Below are positions 1 through 7,503 of a stretch of 18,876 nucleotides of DNA, one piece after another. A model generated the notes under the pieces. That model was not told the origin of the DNA. It did no database searches and was given only the letters and a program-made list of their open reading frames with translations. Each line of letters begins with the position of its first letter. Positions within the stretch are counted from its first letter, which is position 1. Made by a program: the position numbers and the translations under genes. Source of the stretch: QYOJ01 sp964449285 (GTDB taxonomy: Bacteria > Bacteroidota > Bacteroidia > Bacteroidales > FEN-979); assembly GCA_964449285.1 (NCBI GenBank), contig CAYUZX010000060.1, positions 1 through 18,876 on the forward strand. Direction: 5' to 3'.

Positions 1-53
1 CCCCTGAAGGGGACTTACTCCCTCCCCTTGAAGGGGAGGGTTGGGGTGGGGTC
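1..53. repeat. G-rich palindromic repeat element inside murG
   Basis: Bases 1-12 form the palindrome CCCCT-GA-AGGGG. Bases 20-40 form a perfect 10-bp palindrome (CCCTCCCCTT, one G, AAGGGGAGGG). Bases 33-51 carry four G-tracts (GGGG, GGG, GGGG, GGGG) with loops of 1, 2 and 1 nt, which is a textbook G-quadruplex pattern on the murG coding strand. From memory, similar CCTCCCC-AAGGGGAGG-TTGGGGTGGGG elements occur in many Bacteroidota genomes; this was not searched. The element may extend to the left of the window. Confidence 0.8.
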
Positions 54-425
54 TTTGCTTTCATCGACCGCATGGACCTTGCCTACTCCTGCGCCGACCT
101 CGTGGTATCAAGAGCCGGCGCTATTGCCATCTCGGAACTCTGTATGGTAGGGAAACCTGTAATCCTGATTCCTTCGCCAAATGTGGCGGAAGATCATCAA
201 ACAAAAAATGCCCTTGCACTGGTGGAACAGAAGGCGGCAGTTATGGTCTCCGATAGGGAGGCATCGGCCATCCTGCCAGGCTTTGTAAAAGAGATAATGG
301 AAGACGGGGGAACAAGAGATAGGTTAGGTCGTCAAATCCGGATGCTGGCGATTCCGGATGCGGCAAACCGGATTGCTGAAGAGGTATTCAATTTGGTGAA
401 AATTAATGCAAACCGTCATGCGTGA
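1..425 (+). CDS. murG: MurG, UDP-GlcNAc transferase, C-terminal part (5' end outside window)
   Basis: This is the C-terminal part of the GT-B glycosyltransferase that adds GlcNAc to lipid I, giving lipid II at the inner face of the cytoplasmic membrane. The frame is open from base 3 and ends at TGA 423-425. The residues after position 54 read FAFIDRMDLAYSCADLVVSR and continue AGAIAISE, then GKPVILIPSPNVAEDHQ. This is the usual MurG donor-binding half: the helix before the SRAG motif, the conserved Glu, and the PxxxAxxxHQ loop. The first 17 codons (PEGDLLPPLEGEGWGGV) do not look like MurG. They are the in-frame translation of a G-rich palindromic repeat at 1-53, so an inserted repeat appears to be translated inside this essential enzyme. 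The gene overlaps the murC start. Identity is clear; the missing 5' part cannot be judged. Confidence 0.93.
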   Translation, partial: PEGDLLPPLEGEGWGGVFAFIDRMDLAYSCADLVVSRAGAIAISELCMVGKPVILIPSPNVAEDHQTKNALALVEQKAAVMVSDREASAILPGFVKEIMEDGGTRDRLGRQIRMLAIPDAANRIAEEVFNLVKINANRHA

Positions 426-1800
426 GAAGAGGTTCAGATCGGTCTATTTCCTGGGTATCGGAGGTATCGGCATGAGCGCCCTTGCACGCTATTTCCTACA
501 GCAGGGAGCACATGTATCCGGATATGACAAAACACCCTCGGCGCTCATAGACCATCTGATTAGTGAGGGAATGGAGATTCATTTCAATGAGGATACATCG
601 CGAATCCCTGATAATGTTGACCTGGTCATCTGGACTCCGGCTGTCCCGAAAGAGCATGCCGAATACAGCTATTTTTTGGAAAATGGGATTTCGGTCCGGA
701 AACGGGCCGAAGTGCTGGGTGAAATCGCTTCGCCCTACACAACAATCGCAGTAGCCGGCACCCACGGCAAAACGACCACCACCACTATGATTGCCCATAT
801 CTTCCATACTGCCGGCAAACCGATGATGGCGTTCCTGGGGGGAATTTCCAGGAATTACGCGACAAATTTTGTCCAGTTGGCAGTTGACAGTTGGCAGTTG
901 GCAGAATCACCACATTGCATCGTTGAGGCCGACGAATTTGACCGCTCCTTTCTTCACCTCTCTTCCGATATCGCAATCATCACCTCCATGGATGCCGATC
1001 ACCTCGACATTTATAATCATCGGGACCAGATGAAGCAGTCGTTCGGAGACTTCGCCGGGAAGATCCGGGACAAGGGCTCATTGATCATTAAAAAAGGCGT
1101 GGAGCTCGAAAGGGAGCTGCCCGCAGGGGTCTCCCGATTCACTTATTCGTTGCAGGGAGATACCGACTTCAGCGCAAGGGACATTTCGATCCGTGACGGG
1201 TTGATCCATTTTGACTTTGTCACGCCGAAGAAAAGTTTGCCCGGGTTTGTGCTGGGAATGCCCGGCATGTTTAACCTCGAAAATGCTATCGCCGCGTTAG
1301 CTGCAGGATATCTTAGTGGCATTGCAGAGGAGGATCTTAAAAGATCCATGTTGCATTTCAATGGAGTGGTTCGCCGGTTTGATATCCGGATCAAGCGAAA
1401 CGATCTTATCTATATCGACGACTATGCACATCATCCGGAAGAGTTGCACGCCTGCATCCAGGCTGTAAGGGAACTCTACCCCGGGAAACAAATAACCGGC
1501 GTATTTCAGCCTCACCTCTTCAGCCGGACGCGTGACCTGGCAGATGACTTTGCCAGGGTGCTAGCCGAACTGGACTCACTCATCCTGCTGGACATCTATC
1601 CTGCCCGGGAACGCCCTATTGAAGGAGTTCATTCCCGGATGCTGCTGGATAAAACGGATCTCTCCGATAAACGGCTTTGTGATAAAGATCACCTGCTGGA
1701 AATCCTTGAAGAGCGGCGCCCCGAAGTGCTGCTAACGTTGGGTGCGGGAGATATTGACCAACTCGTAAAACCGATCACCGACAGATTCAGTAACAAATGA
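406..1800 (+). CDS. murC: MurC, UDP-N-acetylmuramate--L-alanine ligase
   Basis: This cytoplasmic ATP-dependent Mur ligase adds the first L-Ala of the peptidoglycan stem peptide to UDP-MurNAc. Its 464 residues match the usual family length. An N-terminal Rossmann motif GIGGIGMSALA lies at about 18-28, the ATP loop GTHGKTTTT at 118-126, the central-domain EADEFDRSF at 174-182, and the C-terminal-domain motifs DDYAHHPEE (338-346) and QPHLFSRT (368-375). Residues 156-168 (VQLAVDSWQLAES) are encoded by a CAGTTGG heptamer array where Bacteroidota relatives normally have a short NLLL-type link. The start at ATG 406 overlaps murG; an ATG at 418 (overlap 8 bp, starting MREKRF) is equally plausible. 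The gene overlaps ftsQ by ATGA at 1797-1800, which suggests translational coupling. Confidence 0.97.
   Translation: MQTVMREKRFRSVYFLGIGGIGMSALARYFLQQGAHVSGYDKTPSALIDHLISEGMEIHFNEDTSRIPDNVDLVIWTPAVPKEHAEYSYFLENGISVRKRAEVLGEIASPYTTIAVAGTHGKTTTTTMIAHIFHTAGKPMMAFLGGISRNYATNFVQLAVDSWQLAESPHCIVEADEFDRSFLHLSSDIAIITSMDADHLDIYNHRDQMKQSFGDFAGKIRDKGSLIIKKGVELERELPAGVSRFTYSLQGDTDFSARDISIRDGLIHFDFVTPKKSLPGFVLGMPGMFNLENAIAALAAGYLSGIAEEDLKRSMLHFNGVVRRFDIRIKRNDLIYIDDYAHHPEELHACIQAVRELYPGKQITGVFQPHLFSRTRDLADDFARVLAELDSLILLDIYPARERPIEGVHSRMLLDKTDLSDKRLCDKDHLLEILEERRPEVLLTLGAGDIDQLVKPITDRFSNK
874..908 (+). repeat. CAGTTGG heptamer array inside murC
   Basis: Four 7-bp units stand in tandem at 874-901: CAGTTGG, CAGTTGA, CAGTTGG, CAGTTGG. 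A degenerate unit, CAGAATC, follows. Because 7 is not a multiple of 3, a longer array would cycle through a heptapeptide of the QLAVGSW type. Here it gives QLAVDSWQLAES in MurC. The heptamer has no stop codon in any forward frame. Confidence 0.88.
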
Positions 1801-2606
1801 GACTAAAAAAGAAAATAAGACGAGTATTAACCTTCATCCTGTGGGGGATTCTATTTACAGGAGCAGGGGTGTTGCTTGGATTTGCCGACTATGAACAAAA
1901 CGGGACGATCTGCCGGAATTTACACTACAACCTTGTTTATGGTGAGGCAGATGTATTGATCCCGAAAGCAGATGCCGACTCGCTGATCCGTTCTGTTGTT
2001 GGAGAGGTAAAAGGGAAACCATTGTACAAGATTAATACGGAGAAAATTGAGCGGGTTCTCAACAGGTATCCCTATATAGCCAACGCCCATGTATATGGCA
2101 CAAACGCAGGTGATATTTTTGTTAACATTTATCAGCGTGAACCTGTTATCCGTATCATAACAGAGAGCAACAAAAGTTACTATATCGGAGCAAAAGGGGT
2201 CCTGCTTCCATTTCATCCCGATTATCCTGTCAGGGTGGTGGTGGCTTCAGGCGCTATTCCCGATAGCATTTTCATCAAAGTGGAGAGACACAGCAAGCGG
2301 TTGCCCGTCGACTCTGTAAGCACTTCACCGTTACTTTCAGATCTTCATAAGCTTGCCCTATTCATTTACCGGGATCCCTTCCTGAAAGCACAGGTTGATC
2401 AGGTTTACGTCAATCGACAGGGAGATTATGAACTCATTCCGAAATTGGGGAATCATCTTATTCTGCTTGGGGATACAGAAGGTCTTGAAGATAAATTCAA
2501 ACGCCTGGTAGTCTTCTACAAGCAAGGGTTGAACATGATTGGCTGGAATAAATATAACATCATTAATATCAAATACAAGAATCAGGTTGTTTGTTCTAAA
2601 ATATAA
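1797..2606 (+). CDS. ftsQ: FtsQ/DivIB-type cell division protein
   Basis: This is a bitopic membrane protein of the divisome core (FtsQ-FtsL-FtsB in well-studied bacteria), linking cytoplasmic ring proteins to septal peptidoglycan synthesis. The 269-residue product has a short basic N-terminus (RLKKKIRR), one membrane segment at about 11-29, and a periplasmic region. A POTRA-like fold can be recognised at about 38-115 (IRSVVGEVKGKPLYKIN, then RYPYIANAHVYGT and DIFVNIYQREPV). A typical FtsQ beta domain follows to the end. Sequence conservation in this family is low, so the call rests mainly on topology, the Bacteroidota-like POTRA block, and the position between murC (4-bp overlap) and ftsA (6-bp gap). 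Confidence 0.92.
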   Translation: MRLKKKIRRVLTFILWGILFTGAGVLLGFADYEQNGTICRNLHYNLVYGEADVLIPKADADSLIRSVVGEVKGKPLYKINTEKIERVLNRYPYIANAHVYGTNAGDIFVNIYQREPVIRIITESNKSYYIGAKGVLLPFHPDYPVRVVVASGAIPDSIFIKVERHSKRLPVDSVSTSPLLSDLHKLALFIYRDPFLKAQVDQVYVNRQGDYELIPKLGNHLILLGDTEGLEDKFKRLVVFYKQGLNMIGWNKYNIINIKYKNQVVCSKI

Positions 2607-2612
2607 CTACAC

Positions 2613-3941
2613 ATGAAAAACGCAGGAATAATTGTCGGACTTGACATCGGCACTACCAAAATCGCTGTCATTGTAGGACGGAAAAACGATTTCGGAAAAA
2701 TCGAGATCATCGGGTATGGGAAGGTTCCTTCGATTGGCGTCAAGCGAGGGGTTGTCTCAAACATCGAGAATACAGTACAATCCATCAAAGAGGCTGTTGC
2801 CGAAGCTTCCCGGAAGGCGGGGGTAGATATCCAGTTTGTGAATGTCGGCATTGCCGGACAGCACATTAAGAGCCTTCAACACCGGGGTAGCATGATCCGG
2901 GCCCAAACGGATACGGAGATCAGCCAGCAGGATATTGACAGCCTGTGTAACAGCATGTATAATCTGAATATGAGTCCCGGCGAAGAGATCCTGGAGGTAA
3001 TCCCTCAGGAGTTCAGTGTTGACGGGGAACATGGAATCAGACAGCCCAAAGGGATGATTGGCAGTTCGCTGGATGCCAATTTCCATATCATCATCGGGCA
3101 GACCGCTGCTGCTAAGAACATCTACAAGTGTGTAAGGCGGGCAGAGCTTGAAGTAGTGGAACTGATCCTGGAGCCCATCGCATCCACGGAAGCCGTTCTG
3201 AGTGAAGAAGAAAAGGAGGCAGGAGTAGTGCTTGTCGACATCGGTGGCGGGACTTCAGATATTGCCATTTTTCATGAAGGGATCATCCGGCATACTGCCG
3301 TTATCCCACTGGGAGGAGAGATCATCACAGATGATATCAAAGAGGGGTGCTCCATCATCAAAAAACATGCTGAAGAGTTGAAGATGAAGTTTGGCTCAGC
3401 CCTGGCCAGTGAAAACAAAGAAGAGGAGATCGTAGCGATACCCGGTTTGCGCGGGAGGCCACCAAAAGAGATCAGCCTGAAGAATCTGGCCAACATCATC
3501 CAGGCACGGATGGAGGAGATCATTGAACATATTTATTATGAGATCAAGAGCTCGGGGTACGAGAAAAAACTGATCGGAGGAATTGTCCTCACCGGAGGGG
3601 GAGCTCAGATGAAACACATTGCCCAACTGACCGAGTTTATTACCGGCATGGATACCCGGATTGGCTACCCGAATGAGCACCTGGCAAACAATGTTGCTCC
3701 GGAAATGGCTAGCCCAATGTTTGCAACGAGTATCGGACTGGTGATCATCGGCAGCGAACGTTATGAGCTGGAACGCCAGAAGATGAAAGAGCTTGAACCT
3801 GTAGAAGAGGTGATGGCAGAGGAACCGAAAAAAAGGAAACAGAAGGAGAAAAAAGTTAAGGACAAAACCCGGGAAGGGAAGAAATTTACTGAGGTCTTTC
3901 TGGAGCGGATCAAGAACTGGTTCGAGGAGGAGAATGAATGA
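2613..3941 (+). CDS. ftsA: FtsA, actin-like membrane tether of the Z ring
   Basis: FtsA is an actin-fold ATPase that binds the FtsZ C-terminal peptide and anchors protofilaments to the inner membrane. In this 442-residue protein the phosphate-1 motif GLDIGTTKIAVIVG is at about 9-22, the SHS2 (1C) subdomain region follows (FVNVGIAGQHI, 76-85), the phosphate-2 motif VLVDIGGGTSD is at 207-216, and the adenosine motif IVLTGGGAQ is at 324-332. A lysine-rich linker (about 403-423) leads to a C-terminal amphipathic helix (KFTEVFLERIKNWFEEE), the expected membrane-targeting sequence. The start lies 6 bp after the ftsQ stop, so the two are almost certainly cotranscribed. Confidence 0.97.
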   Translation: MKNAGIIVGLDIGTTKIAVIVGRKNDFGKIEIIGYGKVPSIGVKRGVVSNIENTVQSIKEAVAEASRKAGVDIQFVNVGIAGQHIKSLQHRGSMIRAQTDTEISQQDIDSLCNSMYNLNMSPGEEILEVIPQEFSVDGEHGIRQPKGMIGSSLDANFHIIIGQTAAAKNIYKCVRRAELEVVELILEPIASTEAVLSEEEKEAGVVLVDIGGGTSDIAIFHEGIIRHTAVIPLGGEIITDDIKEGCSIIKKHAEELKMKFGSALASENKEEEIVAIPGLRGRPPKEISLKNLANIIQARMEEIIEHIYYEIKSSGYEKKLIGGIVLTGGGAQMKHIAQLTEFITGMDTRIGYPNEHLANNVAPEMASPMFATSIGLVIIGSERYELERQKMKELEPVEEVMAEEPKKRKQKEKKVKDKTREGKKFTEVFLERIKNWFEEENE

Positions 3942-3948
3942 AACCAGC

Positions 3949-3971
3949 TATTAACAACCACTTTGTTAATA
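3949..3971. promoter_or_regulatory. 9-bp inverted repeat in the ftsA-ftsZ gap
   Basis: TATTAACAA (3949-3957) and TTGTTAATA (3963-3971) are perfect inverted copies around a 5-nt loop (CCACT). They start 8 bp after the ftsA stop codon and lie 69 bp upstream of ftsZ. The element could be an RNA hairpin that attenuates or stabilises the ftsA-ftsZ transcript, or a protein-binding site. No T-run follows the second arm, so a standard intrinsic terminator is unlikely. The rest of the 99-bp gap is AT-rich; I could not assign a good promoter in it. Confidence 0.5.
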
Positions 3972-4040
3972 AATTTCAGGATACCCACAAAATCAAGGCT
4001 TCAAACAACCTAATTTTAATCATTATAAAAACCATTCCCC

Positions 4041-5885
4041 ATGCCAGATATGCTAAAATTTGACCTGCCGAAGAACCCATCGAATATCATCAAAGTTATT
4101 GGCGTTGGCGGTGGTGGCAGCAATGCGGTCACACACATGTACAACCAGGGTATCAAAGGTGTTGATTTTTTTATCTGCAACACTGATGCTCAGGCGATGG
4201 AGTCAAGTTCAGTGCCCATGAAGATCCAGCTAGGAACCAGTCTGACTTCCGGGCTGGGTGCAGGAGCCGTGCCGTCAGTAGGTCGAAACGCAGCCCTTGA
4301 AGATGCAGATAACATCCGCAAGATTCTGAACGACGGAACCAAAATGCTGTTTGTCACTGCCGGACTGGGTGGTGGTACCGGGACCGGGGCTGCACCTGTC
4401 ATTGCAGAGATATCAAAGGAGCTTGGGATTCTTACAGTGGGGATTGTAACCCTGCCGTTTGCCTTCGAAGGACGAAAGCGGAAACTACATGCCGATGAAG
4501 GGATCAAACAACTCAAAGCGAATGTAGATGCCCTCCTGATCATCAGCAACGACAAACTGCGTGAGCTCTATGGGAACCTCCGGCTGTCGGAAGCTTTCGG
4601 CCAGGCCGATAACATCCTGACATCAGCAGCCAGGGGAATCGCCGAGATTATCACGGTGACGGGATACATCAATGTAGATTTCGAAGATGTCAAAACAGTG
4701 ATGAAAGACAGTGGTGTTGCGATTATGGGAACTGGTATCGCTTCAGGCCCGAACCGTTCACAACAGGCAGTGGAAGACGCAATCAGCTCACCATTGCTCA
4801 ACAACAACGATATTGAAGGAGCCAATAACCTGCTGCTCTATCTTGCCTCAGGTAAAGAGGAGATCACCATGGATGAGGTGACAGAGATCACCGATTACAT
4901 CCAGGAAAAAACCAAATCCTCTACCGAGGTCATCTGGGGTAATGGCTTTGATGAAAGTTTGGGTGACAAGATCAGCGTGACGATTATCGCTACCGGTTTC
5001 GATGATGAACACCGGCGTCAAGGGGAACCCTCGAAGAAAGATGTGGTAATCCGCGACCTCTACGAGACAGAGAAATCGACACCCAAGATTGAAACCCGAA
5101 TGGAGATGCCAGCGCCTAAACCGGAAATGCAGGATCCGTTGATACAAGAGCCGAAACAGGAAGAGATCGAACCTGTTTCTGCAGATTTGATCACAACGTC
5201 GGTTATGGAAGAGGAGAAACAGGAAGCGCCTGAAATGATTTTGGAAGCAGCTGAAACGGAAATCGATGCACCCGGGATGATCACCGAAAGTTCTGATATG
5301 TTCAGTGAACGTTCTGATATGGCAATTGAGGTTAATGAAGAGACAACACCTGAATTCGAGGAAGAGGCCGTACAACTCCCAATGATGCGGATTGAAAACG
5401 AGGCAGAGGAGGAAATGTTTGCCGAAGAAGAGGTTTACGATCCCTTCCAGCGTGAAATCGTTTTTGACCTTGACGTCCCTCAGCGTGAACCGGTTAGGGA
5501 GGTGGAAGCGATCAAAGAGGAGGAGATGCACTTAATCGACAAACGAGTGGAGACCATCATCTCTGAGACGCACAGACAGACAGAGGCACCACGTATATCC
5601 CCTGCTCCCGGATCGGGAGACGATCATCAGGAGTTGAACCGGATGGGTAACGACCGCATCCAGAAACTGAAAGCTCTCAGTGAAAAACTGAAGAACCATA
5701 CCCCTATTGAGAACAACTTGTATGAGCTGGAGAGCATCCCGGCATACAAACGAAGGAATGTAGATCTACCTGATGTTGCACCTTCGTCAGAGTCTCAGAT
5801 TCACGGACTGAGCCTCAATGAAGATAGCGAAAAAGGGCTGGAGATCCGCAGCGAAAACTCATTTCTGCATAAAAATGTAGACTAA
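4041..5885 (+). CDS. ftsZ: FtsZ, tubulin-like division GTPase with long acidic C-terminal linker
   Basis: FtsZ is the GTPase that polymerises at mid-cell to form the Z ring. Its GTP-binding signature GGGTGTGAAP lies at 110-119, the N-terminal loop GVGGGGSNAV at 21-30, the RKRKLHADEG region at 145-154, and the T7 loop region NVDFEDVK at 211-218. The globular core ends near residue 320. A Glu-rich low-complexity linker runs from about 340 to 535. It is followed by a conserved-looking helix (RIQKLKALSEKLKNH) and the C-terminal peptide ESIPAYKRRNVDL (about 564-576), the presumed FtsA-binding peptide. Some 37 further residues follow it. At 614 residues the protein is far longer than E. coli FtsZ (383); long linkers are known in Bacteroidota. 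It is probably cotranscribed with ftsA, possibly with its own promoter in the 99-bp gap. Confidence 0.97.
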   Translation: MPDMLKFDLPKNPSNIIKVIGVGGGGSNAVTHMYNQGIKGVDFFICNTDAQAMESSSVPMKIQLGTSLTSGLGAGAVPSVGRNAALEDADNIRKILNDGTKMLFVTAGLGGGTGTGAAPVIAEISKELGILTVGIVTLPFAFEGRKRKLHADEGIKQLKANVDALLIISNDKLRELYGNLRLSEAFGQADNILTSAARGIAEIITVTGYINVDFEDVKTVMKDSGVAIMGTGIASGPNRSQQAVEDAISSPLLNNNDIEGANNLLLYLASGKEEITMDEVTEITDYIQEKTKSSTEVIWGNGFDESLGDKISVTIIATGFDDEHRRQGEPSKKDVVIRDLYETEKSTPKIETRMEMPAPKPEMQDPLIQEPKQEEIEPVSADLITTSVMEEEKQEAPEMILEAAETEIDAPGMITESSDMFSERSDMAIEVNEETTPEFEEEAVQLPMMRIENEAEEEMFAEEEVYDPFQREIVFDLDVPQREPVREVEAIKEEEMHLIDKRVETIISETHRQTEAPRISPAPGSGDDHQELNRMGNDRIQKLKALSEKLKNHTPIENNLYELESIPAYKRRNVDLPDVAPSSESQIHGLSLNEDSEKGLEIRSENSFLHKNVD

Positions 5886-5923
5886 TGAGTCTATAATAAG
5901 ATTGATTCCAGATTTTATTCCTC

Positions 5924-5955
5924 TTGTATTTTTGTGAATTGTTTCACTAGATTTG
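5924..5955 (+). promoter_or_regulatory. Candidate Bacteroidota promoter for the heptaheme cytochrome gene
   Basis: TTG at 5924-5926 is followed after 21 nt by TAGATTTG (5948-5955), matching the TAnnTTTG -7 box and the TTG -33 element of Bacteroidota sigma-A promoters. The -7 box ends 39 nt upstream of the cytochrome ATG. A second candidate overlaps it: TTG 5902-5904, 22 nt, TATTTTTG 5927-5934. The 109-bp gap after ftsZ holds no other feature I can support and no clear terminator. Confidence 0.55.
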
Positions 5956-5994
5956 CATATATAAATATTTAAGTGTAACCAACCTGTTTTCACC

Positions 5995-7500
5995 ATGAAA
6001 TTACCGAGATCATATTACAACTGGACCTCCTTTATTGGAACACTGATCGTTGTGATCGCTTTGTTGCTGATTGTGGTTCTGTTTATCATCTCCACTATTT
6101 TTGACCAGGGCAGTTCTTATCTTGGGTTATTTATATACATGGCCTTGCCTGCTTTGATGATCGTTGGTCTCATTTTAATTCCCGTGGGGATGCTTGTCAA
6201 CCTCAGGAACAATGCCACAGATGATGATTATAAAAAGCGCAGGAAGCCCACAATTGATCTAAACGACAAACGGCATCAGAATGCTTTTGTGATATTTATC
6301 ATCTCTTCCCTGATTTTTCTGTTCCTCACCAGCATTGGGAGCTACGAAGCATTTCATTATACCGAATCGGTTGCCTTCTGCGGGACACTTTGCCATAAGG
6401 TGATGGATCCGGAATATGTCACTTACCAGCATTCAGCCCATGCCAATGTTGCCTGTGTAGAGTGTCACGTTGGCACCGGCGCCAGCTGGTATGTCAAATC
6501 GAAAGTTTCGGGATTGTATCAAGTTTATGCAGCTCTGTTTGACAAATATCCCCGGCCCATTGAAACTCCTGTCCAGGACCTTCGCCCTGCCCGTGAGACC
6601 TGTGAAAAATGTCACTGGCCTGAAAAATTCTATGCCAGGAAACTCCGGGTTCAGAAAAACTTTCTGGCAGATGAAAATAACACTGAATGGGATATTGTGA
6701 TGCAGATGAAAACAGGGCCGTTATATAGCGCTCTTGGACTAAAAGAGGGGAGCCACTGGCATATCAATAAGGATGTGAAGATTGAGTATATTTCCAGTGA
6801 CAGATCCCGTGAGTCCATCCCATGGGTTCGATTTACCAACCTGAAGACAGGTGAAGTAACGGTGTACCAGGACGAAGAAAATCTCCTTGAAGATAGTTTG
6901 CTTGCCGTTCTTCCTGTAAGGACCATGGATTGTATCGATTGTCATAACCGGCCATCCCATGCCTATAAATCACCTCCCGACTACATCGACAATGCGTTGA
7001 TATCCGGTACGATACCGAAAGATATTCCGCAGATCAAGTACATTGCCATGGATGCACTGAAAGACCCCTTCACCAATAAAGATACCGCCTTTATGTATAT
7101 CGACAGTGTGGTCACAAATTTCTATCAACGTGATTATGCTGATTACTACACTGAAAACCAGGATAAGATCGCACGGGCAATTGCAGGAATCCAGGAAGCT
7201 TTTAGCCTCAACACCTTCCCTGCCATGAAAGTCTCCTATGCCGCCTATCCGGATCATATCGGCCATCTCGAGACCAATGGATGCTTCCGGTGTCACTCTA
7301 ACCTTCATACCAGTGAAGATGGGAATGCCATCTCCAAGGATTGTGATCTCTGTCACACCATTGTTGCCCAGGGTATACCTGGGGAGATGATGACTGCATC
7401 CATCTTTGACACCCTTGAGTTTCAGCATCCGGTACCATTGAGAAACGATGTATGGAAGGTTGTCTTCTGTTCGGAGTGTCACAAAAATCTCTTCCAATAA
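5995..7500 (+). CDS. Membrane-anchored seven-heme c-type cytochrome, NapC/NirT-like
   Basis: This is probably a quinol-oxidising or electron-transfer cytochrome whose hemes face the periplasm. Three hydrophobic segments lie at about 12-36, 43-68 and 96-116; the rest is hydrophilic and heme-rich. Heme-attachment motifs are CGTLCH (129-134), CVECH (154), CEKCH (203), CIDCH (313), CFRCH (430), CDLCH (450) and CSECH (492). That makes six CXXCH motifs and a first motif of CX3CH type. The block around hemes 1 and 2 (CHKVMDPEY, QHSAHANVACVECHVG) resembles the NapC/NirT/NrfH quinol-dehydrogenase domain, where a Met near heme 1 matters. No terminal reductase such as nrfA or napA is adjacent, so the partner is unknown. 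The gene stands alone behind its own candidate promoter and converges with the SDR gene, leaving 3 bp between stop codons. Confidence 0.9.
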   Translation: MKLPRSYYNWTSFIGTLIVVIALLLIVVLFIISTIFDQGSSYLGLFIYMALPALMIVGLILIPVGMLVNLRNNATDDDYKKRRKPTIDLNDKRHQNAFVIFIISSLIFLFLTSIGSYEAFHYTESVAFCGTLCHKVMDPEYVTYQHSAHANVACVECHVGTGASWYVKSKVSGLYQVYAALFDKYPRPIETPVQDLRPARETCEKCHWPEKFYARKLRVQKNFLADENNTEWDIVMQMKTGPLYSALGLKEGSHWHINKDVKIEYISSDRSRESIPWVRFTNLKTGEVTVYQDEENLLEDSLLAVLPVRTMDCIDCHNRPSHAYKSPPDYIDNALISGTIPKDIPQIKYIAMDALKDPFTNKDTAFMYIDSVVTNFYQRDYADYYTENQDKIARAIAGIQEAFSLNTFPAMKVSYAAYPDHIGHLETNGCFRCHSNLHTSEDGNAISKDCDLCHTIVAQGIPGEMMTASIFDTLEFQHPVPLRNDVWKVVFCSECHKNLFQ

Positions 7501-7503
7501 CCC

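Noticed and set aside
4848..5531. 227-residue minus-strand reading frame opposite the ftsZ linker
   Set aside because: It mirrors the Glu-rich linker codons of ftsZ, giving a Phe/Leu/His/Arg-rich product with no recognisable motif; it is a shadow of the real gene.
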